Assembly (NCBI GenBank): GCA_002473385.1 | Contig: DKTR01000031.1 | Span: 1 to 23,929, forward strand | Source of the DNA: Lachnospiraceae bacterium UBA7225 | GTDB lineage: Bacteria > Bacillota > Clostridia > Lachnospirales > Lachnospiraceae | Direction: 5' to 3' | DNA length: 23,929 nt | In this document: in pieces, positions 15,394-23,871 of the stretch | Layout: the number at the start of each line of letters is the position of its first letter | How positions within the stretch are numbered: the first letter of the stretch is position 1 | The notes under the pieces: generated by a model | Told to the model about the DNA's origin: nothing | The model's input: only the letters and a program-made list of their open reading frames with translations | Databases searched by the model: none | Translations under genes and position numbers: made by a program

Positions 15394-16236
15394 TCACACT
15401 ACAAGCCCCAGGAATTCAATCTGACGCTTCTCTTCCTCACTGCTGACAAGTGTATAAATCCGCGTAGTGTTAATATTTGCGTGCCCCAGCAGATCCGCCA
15501 GATGGGACAGATCCTTCTGTGCTTTATAATATGTGACAGCAAACAAATGACGAAGGTTATGTGGAAATACCTTTGCCCGGCAGATGTCTGCTTCTTCGCA
15601 AAGCGCCTTCATGTCGTGACAGATGTTGCTCCGGTCCACCGGCTTCCCGCTTCTGGTAACAAAAATGCTGCTTCTGATGATTTTCCTTCCGGCGGCATAC
15701 TTCTTCAGCTTTTTGCAGAGCGGCGCAGGCAGCAGCACTGTCCTCTGCTTTCCCTTGGAATTCACTCTTGCGCACCCCGTTTGCAGAGATTCCACCGTGA
15801 TATAGCGCAGCTCACTTATCCGTATCCCCGTGGCGCAAAGTACCTGCATGATCCAGTAAAGCCGTATATCTTTCTTTTTCTTCGCCGCATCCAGCAGGCG
15901 GAAATATTCTCCCTTTGTCAAATCGCGCTCCCGCGACCGGAATGCTTCCTTCTGGATTTTCAATGCCCTCACGGTACATTCATGCCAGCCCATGGCTTTT
16001 AAAAATGCATTAACAGCTGCCAGCATGGAATTAACGCTTGCTGCCGCATAATGTTCTGTCAGGTACTCCTTGTATGCGATCACGGTATACTTATCAATTT
16101 CGCTGCCTTCTTTTATATATTCAAAAAACACTCCGACATCATGCATGTATTTTTCAATCGTTGCCCGTGCCTTTTCCTCTTCTCTCAACTGTTCCCGGAA
16201 TTCCTGCAGCATACTCTTTTCTAATAAATGTTTCAC
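15394..16236 (-). CDS. Tyrosine recombinase, probable DNA invertase of the pilus switch
   Basis: Site-specific recombinase of the integrase/XerC-D family, 280 residues. An N-terminal SAM-like DNA-binding domain (about 5-100) precedes the catalytic domain. All active-site positions are seen: Arg in ATGIRISELR, Lys in NSKGKQR, HNLRH with His and Arg, His in LLGHANINTT, and Tyr in RIYT. The start is GTG at 16236, 8 nt after AGAGG; an in-frame ATG 8 codons later is the alternative. It reads leftward, so its transcript would run into the cassette, where terminators face it in either orientation. The adjacent inverted repeats with 6-bp centres are its likely targets. No excisionase or phage genes accompany it, which argues against a prophage integrase. 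Confidence 0.93.
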   Translation of the reverse strand: MKHLLEKSMLQEFREQLREEEKARATIEKYMHDVGVFFEYIKEGSEIDKYTVIAYKEYLTEHYAAASVNSMLAAVNAFLKAMGWHECTVRALKIQKEAFRSRERDLTKGEYFRLLDAAKKKKDIRLYWIMQVLCATGIRISELRYITVESLQTGCARVNSKGKQRTVLLPAPLCKKLKKYAAGRKIIRSSIFVTRSGKPVDRSNICHDMKALCEEADICRAKVFPHNLRHLFAVTYYKAQKDLSHLADLLGHANINTTRIYTLVSSEEEKRQIEFLGLVV

Positions 16237-16386
16237 TTATTTATCCTCTCTTTCGTTTTGAAGTTTTCCGGCGCATAACCGTCCGGTATCTCTCATAGTA
16301 TGCCCCATACAAAAAAAGATTTTGCAACTTGAATTCCCATATCCTCCACATTTTTTATATCAATAAAATCCGGCAGACAGCAAAAT

Positions 16387-16415
16387 GCCCGGCTGAACAG
16401 CTCGTCCAGTCGGGC
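16387..16415 (-). terminator. Possible terminator after sulfatase maturase
   Basis: An imperfect stem of GCCCG, CTG and AC paired with GT, CAG and CGGGC around a GAGCT loop lies 27 nt past the maturase stop, followed on the minus strand by ATTTTG. The T run is short, so read-through into the recombinase gene is possible. Confidence 0.4.
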
Positions 16416-16441
16416 AGCAACGCACTTTCTTCCTATTATAA

Positions 16442-17557
16442 TTATCTCATCATCTGCTCTGCAATTTCTTTCAGACGCCCATAGCATGTGTCAAAAAACA
16501 TCTGATAAGCACTGCAGAAATAATTTTCATATGCCTCCTTCTGCGGACTCCAGTCCCGGTTGCGCTGACACCCGCCCCGGCAGACATGATAGTAACGGCA
16601 CGCGGTGCATTCTTGCGGCAGCTTCCCGGACCGCTCCACGAAACCGATTTCCCGTCTGCGCTCGTCGAGCATATCCAGCCGGCAGTCGTTGAAATTTCCC
16701 AGAAGATACTCGTCCGTCATATAAAAATCGCAGGGATAAACGCCGCCGTCCGCCTCGACCACATACTGGATCCCGCAGGTTCCTCTCTGGTCACATGCCT
16801 CCGGACAATAGCCAGCCAGAATGCCGACATAGTTTTCAAACATCCGTATGTAGGGCTGCTGTCCTTTCTGCAGGTCAGCATACCACAGATCAAACAGGCG
16901 GACCAGGAACTCCCCGTACTCCGCAGGACGCAAAGCATATTCATTCTGCCCGTGCGGCTCTTCCAAAGGATCAAGGCAGGCGATGTACTGCTGATATTTC
17001 CAGCCGTGTCTGCGGAAATTTTCATAAATATCTTCAATCCGCTCTGCTACCCGGCGGTTCACTACCGTCAGAATATTATAATCCACGCCGTACTCATCCA
17101 GAAGTCTGGTGGCACGCACCACACGGTCGTAGGTGGGTCCCCCATCCTTTCCATGGCGGTACGCATCATGTATCTCCTGAATGCCGTCCAGGGAAACACC
17201 GACCAGAAACTGGTTTTCCTTTAAAAATCTGCACCATTCCTCATCCAGAAGGTAACCGTTCGTCTGAAAGGCATTGTGTACCTCAATGCCGTTTTTGTTG
17301 TACTGCTTCTGATACGCCACCGCTTTTTTGAAAAAATCAATCCCGCGCAGCGTCGGTTCGCCGCCCTGATAGGCGTAGCTGATGCCTCCCTCCGCGCGCA
17401 GCATCGTTTTGCGTATAATATTTTTCAGCGTCTCCTCCTTCATAAAGCCAAAGGATTGCTGTGTTCTCTTCTTCGTCTCGTCACAGTAAAAGCAGTAATC
17501 ACACTGCATATTGCACATCCCGGACGATGGTTTCATCAAAACACTAATTGGCGGCAT
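16442..17557 (-). CDS. Anaerobic sulfatase-maturating enzyme (radical SAM, SPASM)
   Basis: Radical SAM enzyme that oxidises the active-site Cys or Ser of sulfatases to formylglycine without oxygen. The protein is 371 residues from the ATG at 17557; GGAGGAG lies 6 nt upstream, and the open frame's earlier GTG at 17572 is inside that ribosome site. The SAM cluster is CNMQCDYC (Cys15, 19, 22), followed by AYQGGEPTL and the NAFQTNG segment of the family. The C-terminal SPASM region is Cys-rich (CPEAC, GTCG, YPCDFYM, CTACRYYHVCRGGC). It lies just after a Cys-type sulfatase (17744-19624), its evident substrate, but behind a terminator and probably with its own promoter. Confidence 0.94.
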   Translation of the reverse strand: MPPISVLMKPSSGMCNMQCDYCFYCDETKKRTQQSFGFMKEETLKNIIRKTMLRAEGGISYAYQGGEPTLRGIDFFKKAVAYQKQYNKNGIEVHNAFQTNGYLLDEEWCRFLKENQFLVGVSLDGIQEIHDAYRHGKDGGPTYDRVVRATRLLDEYGVDYNILTVVNRRVAERIEDIYENFRRHGWKYQQYIACLDPLEEPHGQNEYALRPAEYGEFLVRLFDLWYADLQKGQQPYIRMFENYVGILAGYCPEACDQRGTCGIQYVVEADGGVYPCDFYMTDEYLLGNFNDCRLDMLDERRREIGFVERSGKLPQECTACRYYHVCRGGCQRNRDWSPQKEAYENYFCSAYQMFFDTCYGRLKEIAEQMMR

Positions 17558-17612
17558 AACAATCTCCTCCACAAATTCTTAAAATAAACTACTTTCTGCT
17601 CCTGTGATTTTT

Positions 17613-17618
17613 ATTATA
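17613..17618 (-). promoter_or_regulatory. Probable -10 box of maturase promoter
   Basis: TATAAT on the minus strand, 56 nt before the maturase ATG and downstream of the sulfatase terminator. The -35 region at 17-18 nt spacing (TATGCT or GTATGC) is poor, so an activator or weak constitutive expression is possible. Confidence 0.45.
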
Positions 17619-17680
17619 TCAGAAGTTCCATTTAAAGCATACCCTTTTTTGCAGATTAAATAATTCATAGAAAGAAGTCA

Positions 17681-17726
17681 AAAAAAGAGTCTCCCCTTCG
17701 TCATTTCATGACTTCGGGGACACTCT
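17681..17726 (-). terminator. Terminator of the sulfatase-transporter operon
   Basis: On the minus strand GAGTGTCCCC pairs with GGGGAGACTC, with an inner GTCAT/ATGAC stem, followed by a T7 run. It lies 18 nt past the sulfatase stop. Confidence 0.9.
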
Positions 17727-17743
17727 TTTCCCACACAAAAATC

Positions 17744-19624
17744 CTATGCCGTTCTTCCCGACAGACCGATAAAATACTGTACCATATCCACATATGCTTC
17801 CGGAATCACCAGAGGCACCAGGGCGCAGATCAGTTCCGGTGTAATGGAAGCGCCCTCTGACAGCTCCTGCGGAATCTTTTCTGTAAGTACATCTGCAGTC
17901 TGCTGTTTCTGATCCTTGGGGATAAATTTCAGAAGCGCCCGATAAGTATTAACCGCTCCTTTTGTCCAGGGATACTGTTCCAGAATCAGCGGCTGTATTT
18001 CCTGCTGCTCATGCAGCGTCTGCAGATCCTCCCTGGTGATCTCCCGGCTTCCTGCAAGCCCGATCCGCTCAAACTGCTCTGGCGGGCAATCATTTTCCTT
18101 CATTGCTCTCTGCAGAAGATTCGCCATCCGTACCTCAACATCCAGATTCTGCAGCTCATTTTCCTGGTGAGGATCGTTTATCATATCAAACAGCTTATCG
18201 CCAAAATTAGCGGAATTTACCATGCTATTGTTGTCGATGTGCTTTGCCTCCTCACTGTCTTTTCCGTTAATCAAAAGATCACTGAAATCGCGCTCCCCAT
18301 TGCCGTTACCCTTAGGGATTCTCCACATCGGACAGCCCTTGGCAAAGGAGAAGGTATCTCCGGAAACTGCCTGCGCCTTTTTCAGTTCACCTACCGAAAA
18401 TAGATTCCGCATATGCATCGGCATCATCGTGTATTCATACAACGGTTTATTTTCTTCTGATACCGGGGCTTTCATATAAACATGGGTTCCATCAAAAATG
18501 CACACATGCGCTCCGTGAATGCCAAACAGTGCATAATCGCGGATCGGCTGCTTTTCTTCAATCACCTTCCGGATTGGTCTGCCCTGCATATCTGCCGGAA
18601 CCGGCACATCGAAAAACTCCAGCAGCGTAGCCGGCAGATCAATTGTCTGCACGATCTCGCTGCGCACCTCTCCTGCACATGAGAAACGCGGATCATAAAT
18701 AAACAGCGGTGTGTGAACAATTTCATCATAACACGGCATCACAATTTTACTCCACCAGCCATGCTCGCCCAGCAGATAACCATGGTCAGTGTTTACGATC
18801 AGCATCGTGTCCTCCCAGAGGTTCAGTTCATCAAATTTATCCAGCAGCGTTCCCAGGTACCTGTCACACATTGTCAGAAGTGCCGCATACTGCTTTTTCA
18901 TATGGTCTGCCGTGGTTTCATCTTCTGTCACGTGATGATAGGGCGGCCAGTCGCGTACCGGCCCGGTATATGCATCCGGATAAAGTTCTTTATAATCCTC
19001 CGGCACAAAAAACGGTTCGTGCGGGTCAAAGCACTCAATCTGCAGAAACCACCGGTCGCATTCATGGTTCGCATCAATAAATTCCAGTCCCTTCTTCACG
19101 GTCTGCACAAGCGCCGTGTCCTCCTCCCGCTGCATAAAGCGGCGGTTCACCATATCATGTCTCTGAAGGTCCTTTGTCGCCTGAAAGTAGATGCCATCCT
19201 TGTTCTGCAGTTTCCGGTCATCTCCTTCTCCAAATAATTCCGGAAGGCACTTCCACTTATCCCCCTCCTGCCCGCGCACATTCTCCCAGGAACTGTAACG
19301 ATAGTGATAGGTGGCCCCGCCGTCCTCCCAGTAATGTGTATGATCGGAAACCAGGTGGGTATAAACGCCATGATCCCCCAGAATCTGCGGCATGGAATCA
19401 TCAAACGGCTCGATTGGTCCCCAGCTCCTGTGCAAAAAATTATATCTTCCTGTCTGCAGCTCGCGTCTTGCCGGCATACACGGCAGACTGCCTGCATAAC
19501 AGTTATCAAACCGGACACATCTCTCTGCCAGTCTCTGAAAATTAGGTGTTCTCGTCCAGTCACATCCATACGGTGAAAGCATCGCACGGTTCAGAGAATC
19601 GAACATCATCATTACTGCTCTCAT
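17744..19624 (-). CDS. Cys-type sulfatase, cytoplasmic
   Basis: Hydrolyses a sulfate ester using a formylglycine made from Cys49 in CMPAR (49-53), within the signature CxPxRxxxxTG (to Gly59). Metal-binding residues are visible at Asp9 (FDSLN) and in the NTDHGYLLGEHG segment. The protein is 626 residues, and the family domain begins at residue 1 with no signal peptide, so it should act in the cytoplasm. It is the last gene of the importer operon, 15 nt after an ATPase gene, with ribosome site GGAGG. This suggests the substrate is a small sulfate ester brought in by the transporter. Aryl sulfatase, choline-sulfatase-like or phosphonate monoester hydrolase-like activity cannot be told apart here. 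The maturase gene follows. Confidence 0.92.
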   Translation of the reverse strand: MRAVMMMFDSLNRAMLSPYGCDWTRTPNFQRLAERCVRFDNCYAGSLPCMPARRELQTGRYNFLHRSWGPIEPFDDSMPQILGDHGVYTHLVSDHTHYWEDGGATYHYRYSSWENVRGQEGDKWKCLPELFGEGDDRKLQNKDGIYFQATKDLQRHDMVNRRFMQREEDTALVQTVKKGLEFIDANHECDRWFLQIECFDPHEPFFVPEDYKELYPDAYTGPVRDWPPYHHVTEDETTADHMKKQYAALLTMCDRYLGTLLDKFDELNLWEDTMLIVNTDHGYLLGEHGWWSKIVMPCYDEIVHTPLFIYDPRFSCAGEVRSEIVQTIDLPATLLEFFDVPVPADMQGRPIRKVIEEKQPIRDYALFGIHGAHVCIFDGTHVYMKAPVSEENKPLYEYTMMPMHMRNLFSVGELKKAQAVSGDTFSFAKGCPMWRIPKGNGNGERDFSDLLINGKDSEEAKHIDNNSMVNSANFGDKLFDMINDPHQENELQNLDVEVRMANLLQRAMKENDCPPEQFERIGLAGSREITREDLQTLHEQQEIQPLILEQYPWTKGAVNTYRALLKFIPKDQKQQTADVLTEKIPQELSEGASITPELICALVPLVIPEAYVDMVQYFIGLSGRTA

Positions 19625-19639
19625 AATATCCTCCTTCTC

Positions 19640-20386
19640 CTACCACCATTTAATCAGCTCTGTCACCTGGTTGCGCAGGTCAATAAATTCCGGTGCCGTA
19701 ATTTTGCGCGGTCTTGGCAGCGTGTTTTCCAGCCGGCTCTTAATGCTGGTCGGCTTATTTGTCAGAACCAGAATATTTTCGCTTAAATAAACGGCTTCTT
19801 CTATATTATGTGTGATGAAAATAACCGTCGTACCGAGCTGCTGCCAAAGCTTCACCAGCTCGTCCTCCAGGCGGAAACGCAGCTCCACGTCAAGCTGTCC
19901 ATATGGCTCATCCATCAGCAGGATATCCGGCTTTACAGCGAATGCCCGCGCAATTACCACACGCTGGAGCATGCTGGTGGACAATTCGATTGGATAATAG
20001 TCCTTATATTTTGTCAATCCCACCATTTCCAGAACCTCTTTTACCTCTCTGGCAATGACATCCTTCGGTTTTTTCTTCATTTTCAAACCAAATGCCACAT
20101 TTTGTTCTACTGTCAGCCAGGACATTGTGGAATACTCCTGGAAAATATAAGCAATATTGTGCTTCTTTGTGTTGACCGGCTCCCCGTTCACCAGAATCTG
20201 ACCGCCTGTCAGATCGTACAGACCGGTGATACAGTTTAAGAAGGTCGTTTTACCGCAGCTGGTAGGTCCCACGATGCACAGAAATTCTCCCCGGTGAACA
20301 TCGAAGGAAATATCGTTTAATACCTGCAGGTCGCCGAAACTTTTCGTCATGTGGTCGACATGCAGAATAATATCTTTCTTTTCCAC
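19640..20386 (-). CDS. ABC importer ATPase B (SsuB/TauB-like) with degenerate signature motif
   Basis: Nucleotide-binding subunit of a nitrate/sulfonate/taurine-type importer, 248 residues. Walker A GPTSCGKT (40-47), Q-loop Gln83, Walker B ILLMDE (155-160) and switch His193 (ITHNIEEA) are intact. The ABC signature reads LSTSM (135-139) instead of LSGGM/Q. It lies 11 nt after a second ATPase gene, so the transporter probably uses a heterodimer in which this subunit supplies a good ATP-binding face and a poor signature face. Confidence 0.92.
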   Translation of the reverse strand: MEKKDIILHVDHMTKSFGDLQVLNDISFDVHRGEFLCIVGPTSCGKTTFLNCITGLYDLTGGQILVNGEPVNTKKHNIAYIFQEYSTMSWLTVEQNVAFGLKMKKKPKDVIAREVKEVLEMVGLTKYKDYYPIELSTSMLQRVVIARAFAVKPDILLMDEPYGQLDVELRFRLEDELVKLWQQLGTTVIFITHNIEEAVYLSENILVLTNKPTSIKSRLENTLPRPRKITAPEFIDLRNQVTELIKWW

Positions 20387-20397
20387 TGTTTTTCCTC

Positions 20398-21153
20398 CTA
20401 CAACGCTTTATCCACCACCGCACTGATTTCCTCCCGATATCGCAGAAATTCCGGATCGACATAGTCACGCGGTCTTGGCAGTTTAATTTCATATTCCGTC
20501 TTGATGCTCGTCGGACAGTTGCGCATCACAATAATCCGGTCTGCCAGGTACACTGCTTCTTCTATATTATTTGTGACAAATACAATTGTGCGCTTTTCCT
20601 TCTCCCAGATTTTCATCAGATCCTCCTGCATAAGATAGCGTGTCTGGGCATCCAGGTGCCCAAACGGCTCATCCATAAACAGGACATCCGGTTCATTGCA
20701 GTAAGCGCGCGCAATTCCCACACGCTGCTGCATTCCGCCCGAAAGCTGGTTCGGATATGAATTTTCAAAGCCGTCCAGCCCAACCAGATTGATGTAATGC
20801 TGTGCCCTTTCCCTGCGCTCCTTTTTGGGGACCCCGCGTACCTTCGGACCATACTCCACATTTCCCATAACTGTCAGCCACGGAAAGAGTGCCATTCTCT
20901 GATAGACTACCCCGCGGTCCGGTCCCGGCTTTGTCACCAGCCTTCCACTCACCTCCACGCTTCCGCTGCTCACCGGCTCCAGTCCAGACATGCAGTTAAT
21001 CATAGTCGATTTCCCGCACTGCCCCGGACCGAACAGTACCAACAGTTCATTCTCGCGGACACTTAAAGACACCTTGTCAATTACATGCACAGGACCTCTG
21101 GCGGTATCAAATGTTTTCGATATATCTTTACATACAATAACTTCTCTGCTCAT
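20398..21153 (-). CDS. ABC importer ATPase A (SsuB/TauB-like) with His-switch replaced by Asn
   Basis: Second nucleotide-binding subunit, 251 residues from the ATG at 21153, which overlaps the permease stop as ATGA and has AGAGG just upstream. An upstream in-frame start at 21177 is less likely. Walker A GPGQCGKST (42-50), Q-loop Gln85, canonical signature LSGGM (137-141) and Walker B VLFMDE (157-162) are present. The switch His expected in VFVTHxIEEA is Asn195 (codon AAT). Together with ATPase B this predicts one complete and one degenerate ATP site. Confidence 0.92.
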   Translation of the reverse strand: MSREVIVCKDISKTFDTARGPVHVIDKVSLSVRENELLVLFGPGQCGKSTMINCMSGLEPVSSGSVEVSGRLVTKPGPDRGVVYQRMALFPWLTVMGNVEYGPKVRGVPKKERRERAQHYINLVGLDGFENSYPNQLSGGMQQRVGIARAYCNEPDVLFMDEPFGHLDAQTRYLMQEDLMKIWEKEKRTIVFVTNNIEEAVYLADRIIVMRNCPTSIKTEYEIKLPRPRDYVDPEFLRYREEISAVVDKAL

Positions 21154-21944
21154 TTTCCTCTCACGCTCCACCGGCAAAGCCTCGCCTCTACTGCTCTCAT
21201 TGTGACTGCCAGAATATATCCTATAATTCCGATTGCCACAATCCCTACAAGAATCTGCACCGTACTGTTACTGTCCTGACCCTTGATAATTACCCAGCCG
21301 ACACCCTCAGAAGAACGCACCATCTCCGCCGCAACTACTGTCGCCCAGGAGGTGCCGACCGCGATCTGCAGACCGGCAAAAATCTGTGGGATACAGGATG
21401 GAAGCACGATGCTGGTGAATACCTGGCGGTTACTGGCGCCGAGCATCTTCGCCGCCCCCATCAGTTCCGCATCAACGCTGCGCACGCCGGAATAAGCATT
21501 CATTGTCACCGCACAGAAGGCCGAGTAAAAAATCAGAAAATATTTAGACGACTCTCCCAGACCAAACCAAACAATCGACAGCGGAATCCAGGCAATCGGC
21601 GGGATTGGACGCAGCAACTCAAAGATTGGACGGAACAGCGCGGAGATGGGACGGAACCAGCCCATCAGGATGCCGAGCACAATGCCCGCCAGCGAACCGA
21701 GTACAAATCCCACCAGTACGCGGCTCAGGCTCCATAAAATGTGTCCCTCTATCGTATGTGTGCCGATTGGGGAAACAATTGCTTTAAAGAATGCAGCAAA
21801 CGTCTCAACCGGTCCTGCCAGTACCATACCGGCTTTTGTAAAACTAACAACAAGCTGCCAGATACACAGAAACGCAAATATAGCGATTGCCGCGCAGATC
21901 GTTTTTTCATAGCTTTTTGCACCTTTATGGAAGCGGTTAATCAT
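21150..21944 (-). CDS. ABC importer permease B (SsuC/TauC-like)
   Basis: Integral membrane subunit, 264 residues, of the BPD_transp_1 family. A membrane helix at about 17-37 is followed by several more and a recognisable coupling-helix segment (ELMGAAKMLGASNRQ) that contacts an ATPase. It overlaps the other permease gene by 8 nt and the ATPase A gene by 4 nt (ATGA), so stoichiometric, coupled translation is likely. Two different permeases and two different ATPases suggest a fully heteromeric transporter. Confidence 0.93.
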   Translation of the reverse strand: MINRFHKGAKSYEKTICAAIAIFAFLCIWQLVVSFTKAGMVLAGPVETFAAFFKAIVSPIGTHTIEGHILWSLSRVLVGFVLGSLAGIVLGILMGWFRPISALFRPIFELLRPIPPIAWIPLSIVWFGLGESSKYFLIFYSAFCAVTMNAYSGVRSVDAELMGAAKMLGASNRQVFTSIVLPSCIPQIFAGLQIAVGTSWATVVAAEMVRSSEGVGWVIIKGQDSNSTVQILVGIVAIGIIGYILAVTMRAVEARLCRWSVRGK

Positions 21945-22725
21945 CTCTGCGTACCCCCTTTATGATTTTCTTTTCAATGACAGAAAGCAGCCCGGAAAAC
22001 AACGCTCCGATAGCGCCGATGGCAATCATTCCGCAGATAATAATATCCGGGCGGTAAATGCCGCGCGCTTGCTGGATCATATAGCCAAGCCCCTTGGTGG
22101 AAGCCAGCATTTCCGCCGCCACAATGCAGGTCCAGCCTGCGCCGAGCGCCACGCGCACGCCTGTCATAATCATCGGGAGCGCCGTAGGAATAGCAATGTT
22201 TATCAGCATCTGTGTATCCGATGCCCCGAAGGTCTGTCCAACCCAGAGGTGTACGTCCTTCGTCTGGCGGATGCCCGTGTAGGAATTCAGCACACATGGC
22301 ACAAATGCCGACAGAAATACGGTAACGATTTTCGGTGTCAGTCCGATGCCAAATAGAATGATCATAAGCGGAATCCAGGCAAGTCCCGGGATCGGGCGCA
22401 GCAGGTCAAACAGCGGACGCACAAACAAATCCACTTTCTTATTCCACGCCATAAAGATTCCCAGGGGCGTTCCGATCAGAATGCCCATCGCCCATCCACC
22501 CAGGGAAATCTGCAGCGAGGAAAGAATATGCGCCGGCAATGTCGCGCCATCCGGCGCTGTGCTGGTAAGCTTTTTTATAAAGGTCTGCACAATCGTTACC
22601 GGTCCCGGCAGCGTCGTGGAACTTGTCAGCTTCAAAACATCACAGCACAGATACCAGATGCCAATAAAAATTACAATTGATAATACAGATAACACCCAAT
22701 AGTTTTCTTTTTTCTTCTTCATCAT
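21937..22725 (-). CDS. ABC importer permease A (SsuC/TauC-like)
   Basis: Integral membrane subunit, 262 residues, same family as permease B. The first helix is at about 9-28, and the cytoplasmic coupling segment is LWVGQTFGASDTQ, which has lost the usual EAA start. The ATG at 22725 is preceded by AGAGG; a second ATG follows at once. It lies 38 nt after the binding-protein gene. Sulfonate, taurine, nitrate or pyrimidine-precursor importers share this fold, so the substrate is inferred only from the operon's sulfatase. Confidence 0.92.
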   Translation of the reverse strand: MMKKKKENYWVLSVLSIVIFIGIWYLCCDVLKLTSSTTLPGPVTIVQTFIKKLTSTAPDGATLPAHILSSLQISLGGWAMGILIGTPLGIFMAWNKKVDLFVRPLFDLLRPIPGLAWIPLMIILFGIGLTPKIVTVFLSAFVPCVLNSYTGIRQTKDVHLWVGQTFGASDTQMLINIAIPTALPMIMTGVRVALGAGWTCIVAAEMLASTKGLGYMIQQARGIYRPDIIICGMIAIGAIGALFSGLLSVIEKKIIKGVRRDD

Positions 22726-22763
22726 AACCTCTTCTTCTCCGAAGCTGCTTCCCCTGGAGCAAT

Positions 22764-23804
22764 TTACTGTGCCTTAACCTCTGCACCGGATGCTGCAGAT
22801 ACAAATGCCGGGTTGATGGATGCCGCTACATTCGGAGCGTTGTCTGCCACGATTTTCTCTGCCTCTACAAGGAAATCAGTAATGGCAACCCATGCCTCGC
22901 CGAGCACATAATCCGGATCAGACAGTGCTTCTGTTCCGATATATGCACGATCTTCAATTTCATGTGCCAGATCGTTGTCCGAACAGGAAATTGCATTTTC
23001 GTCATATACCTTTCTTGTAAACTCTGTGCGAAGATCATTGTCCTGCAGCTCATCCATTGCTTTCACCAGGCAGTTTACAAATAACTGAATGTCTTCTTCG
23101 CGTTCCTCCACAACTTCCGTGCGGGCAAAGCATCCGTCACACATATTCACACCAGTTGCATCCTCAAAGGAGCAGAGCATTGTATAGCCTTCCTCTGCCA
23201 GTGTATAGGAATACGGCGGATTTGCTGCCACGATATCACCCTCACCGGTAGTAAATGCCTGGTAAGACGGAGCATAGTCCATATTCACCTGGTTGATATC
23301 AGTCGGCACCAGACCAAATTTCGCCGCATAGGATTCCGTCATATACTGAACTGCCGTGCCAAGCGGCCCCAGAATCTGCAGCCCTTTCAAGGTTTCCGCG
23401 CTTCCGATCATGCCGTCTGTTTCTCCTGCCTGCGCGATTTCTGAATCTGCGCGTGCAAACAGCGCCATTCCTCCAGTTGTATTTACGTCAGCAAGCCATG
23501 TGCAGTTCGCATTTGCCAGCGAATATACAGAGGCAAATCCTGATACAGCCACATCGATTTCTTTTGCAGCAATTGCTTCGTTAATCGGAGCACCGGTTGC
23601 AAACAGTTCTATATTTACATTCAATCCTGCTTCCTCAAAATACCCCTGCTCCTGGGCGTACAGTACCGGCATACCCATTGTCAGCGGCATGGTACCGACA
23701 TTTAATACCTCATCTGAAGCAGCTGCACCTACCGACATGCTCAAAGCTGCCGCTGCACTGATTCCTGCCATCATCCATTTTGCTGCCATGCTCTTACTCT
23801 TCAT
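22764..23804 (-). CDS. ABC importer substrate-binding protein (SsuA/TauA/NMT1-like)
   Basis: Extracytoplasmic binding protein, 346 residues. The signal peptide covers 1-29 and ends GAAA before SDEV. The mature domain begins LNVGTMPLTMGMPVLYAQEQGYFEEAGLNV, typical of the nitrate/sulfonate/taurine binding group. No lipobox Cys follows the signal peptide, unusual for a Gram-positive binding protein, which normally is a lipoprotein. A strong AGGAGG ribosome site precedes the ATG. First gene of the importer-sulfatase operon. The bound ligand cannot be read from the sequence. Confidence 0.9.
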   Translation of the reverse strand: MKSKSMAAKWMMAGISAAAALSMSVGAAASDEVLNVGTMPLTMGMPVLYAQEQGYFEEAGLNVNIELFATGAPINEAIAAKEIDVAVSGFASVYSLANANCTWLADVNTTGGMALFARADSEIAQAGETDGMIGSAETLKGLQILGPLGTAVQYMTESYAAKFGLVPTDINQVNMDYAPSYQAFTTGEGDIVAANPPYSYTLAEEGYTMLCSFEDATGVNMCDGCFARTEVVEEREEDIQLFVNCLVKAMDELQDNDLRTEFTRKVYDENAISCSDNDLAHEIEDRAYIGTEALSDPDYVLGEAWVAITDFLVEAEKIVADNAPNVAASINPAFVSAASGAEVKAQ

Positions 23805-23841
23805 TTTTCTACCTCCTAGTGAAATTGTATGATTTTTATTT

Positions 23842-23859
23842 TGCGTTAACGTTGACGCA
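23842..23859. promoter_or_regulatory. LacI-family-type operator palindrome
   Basis: The 18-bp TGCGTTAACGTTGACGCA is symmetrical in 8 of 9 base pairs with a central CG, as in LacI/PurR-type operators. It starts 12 nt beyond the predicted -10 box, covering about +5 to +22 of the transcript, a place where a bound repressor would block transcription. The regulator gene is not in the window. Confidence 0.65.
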
Positions 23860-23871
23860 AGTGATATTTAA

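Noticed and set aside
15256..16002. Plus-strand open frame of about 248 codons just after the cassette promoter
   Set aside because: It lies antisense to the recombinase gene, has no ribosome site, and its translation resembles no protein family.
15394..16236. Prophage or integrative element integrase
   Set aside because: No phage genes, excisionase or attachment-site duplication are visible. The inverted repeats next to it and the pilus operon point to a resident invertase.
16293..16487. Small minus-strand open frame (about 64 codons) between the maturase and recombinase genes
   Set aside because: It overlaps the maturase 3' end in another frame, has no clear ribosome site, and the possible terminator hairpin lies inside it.
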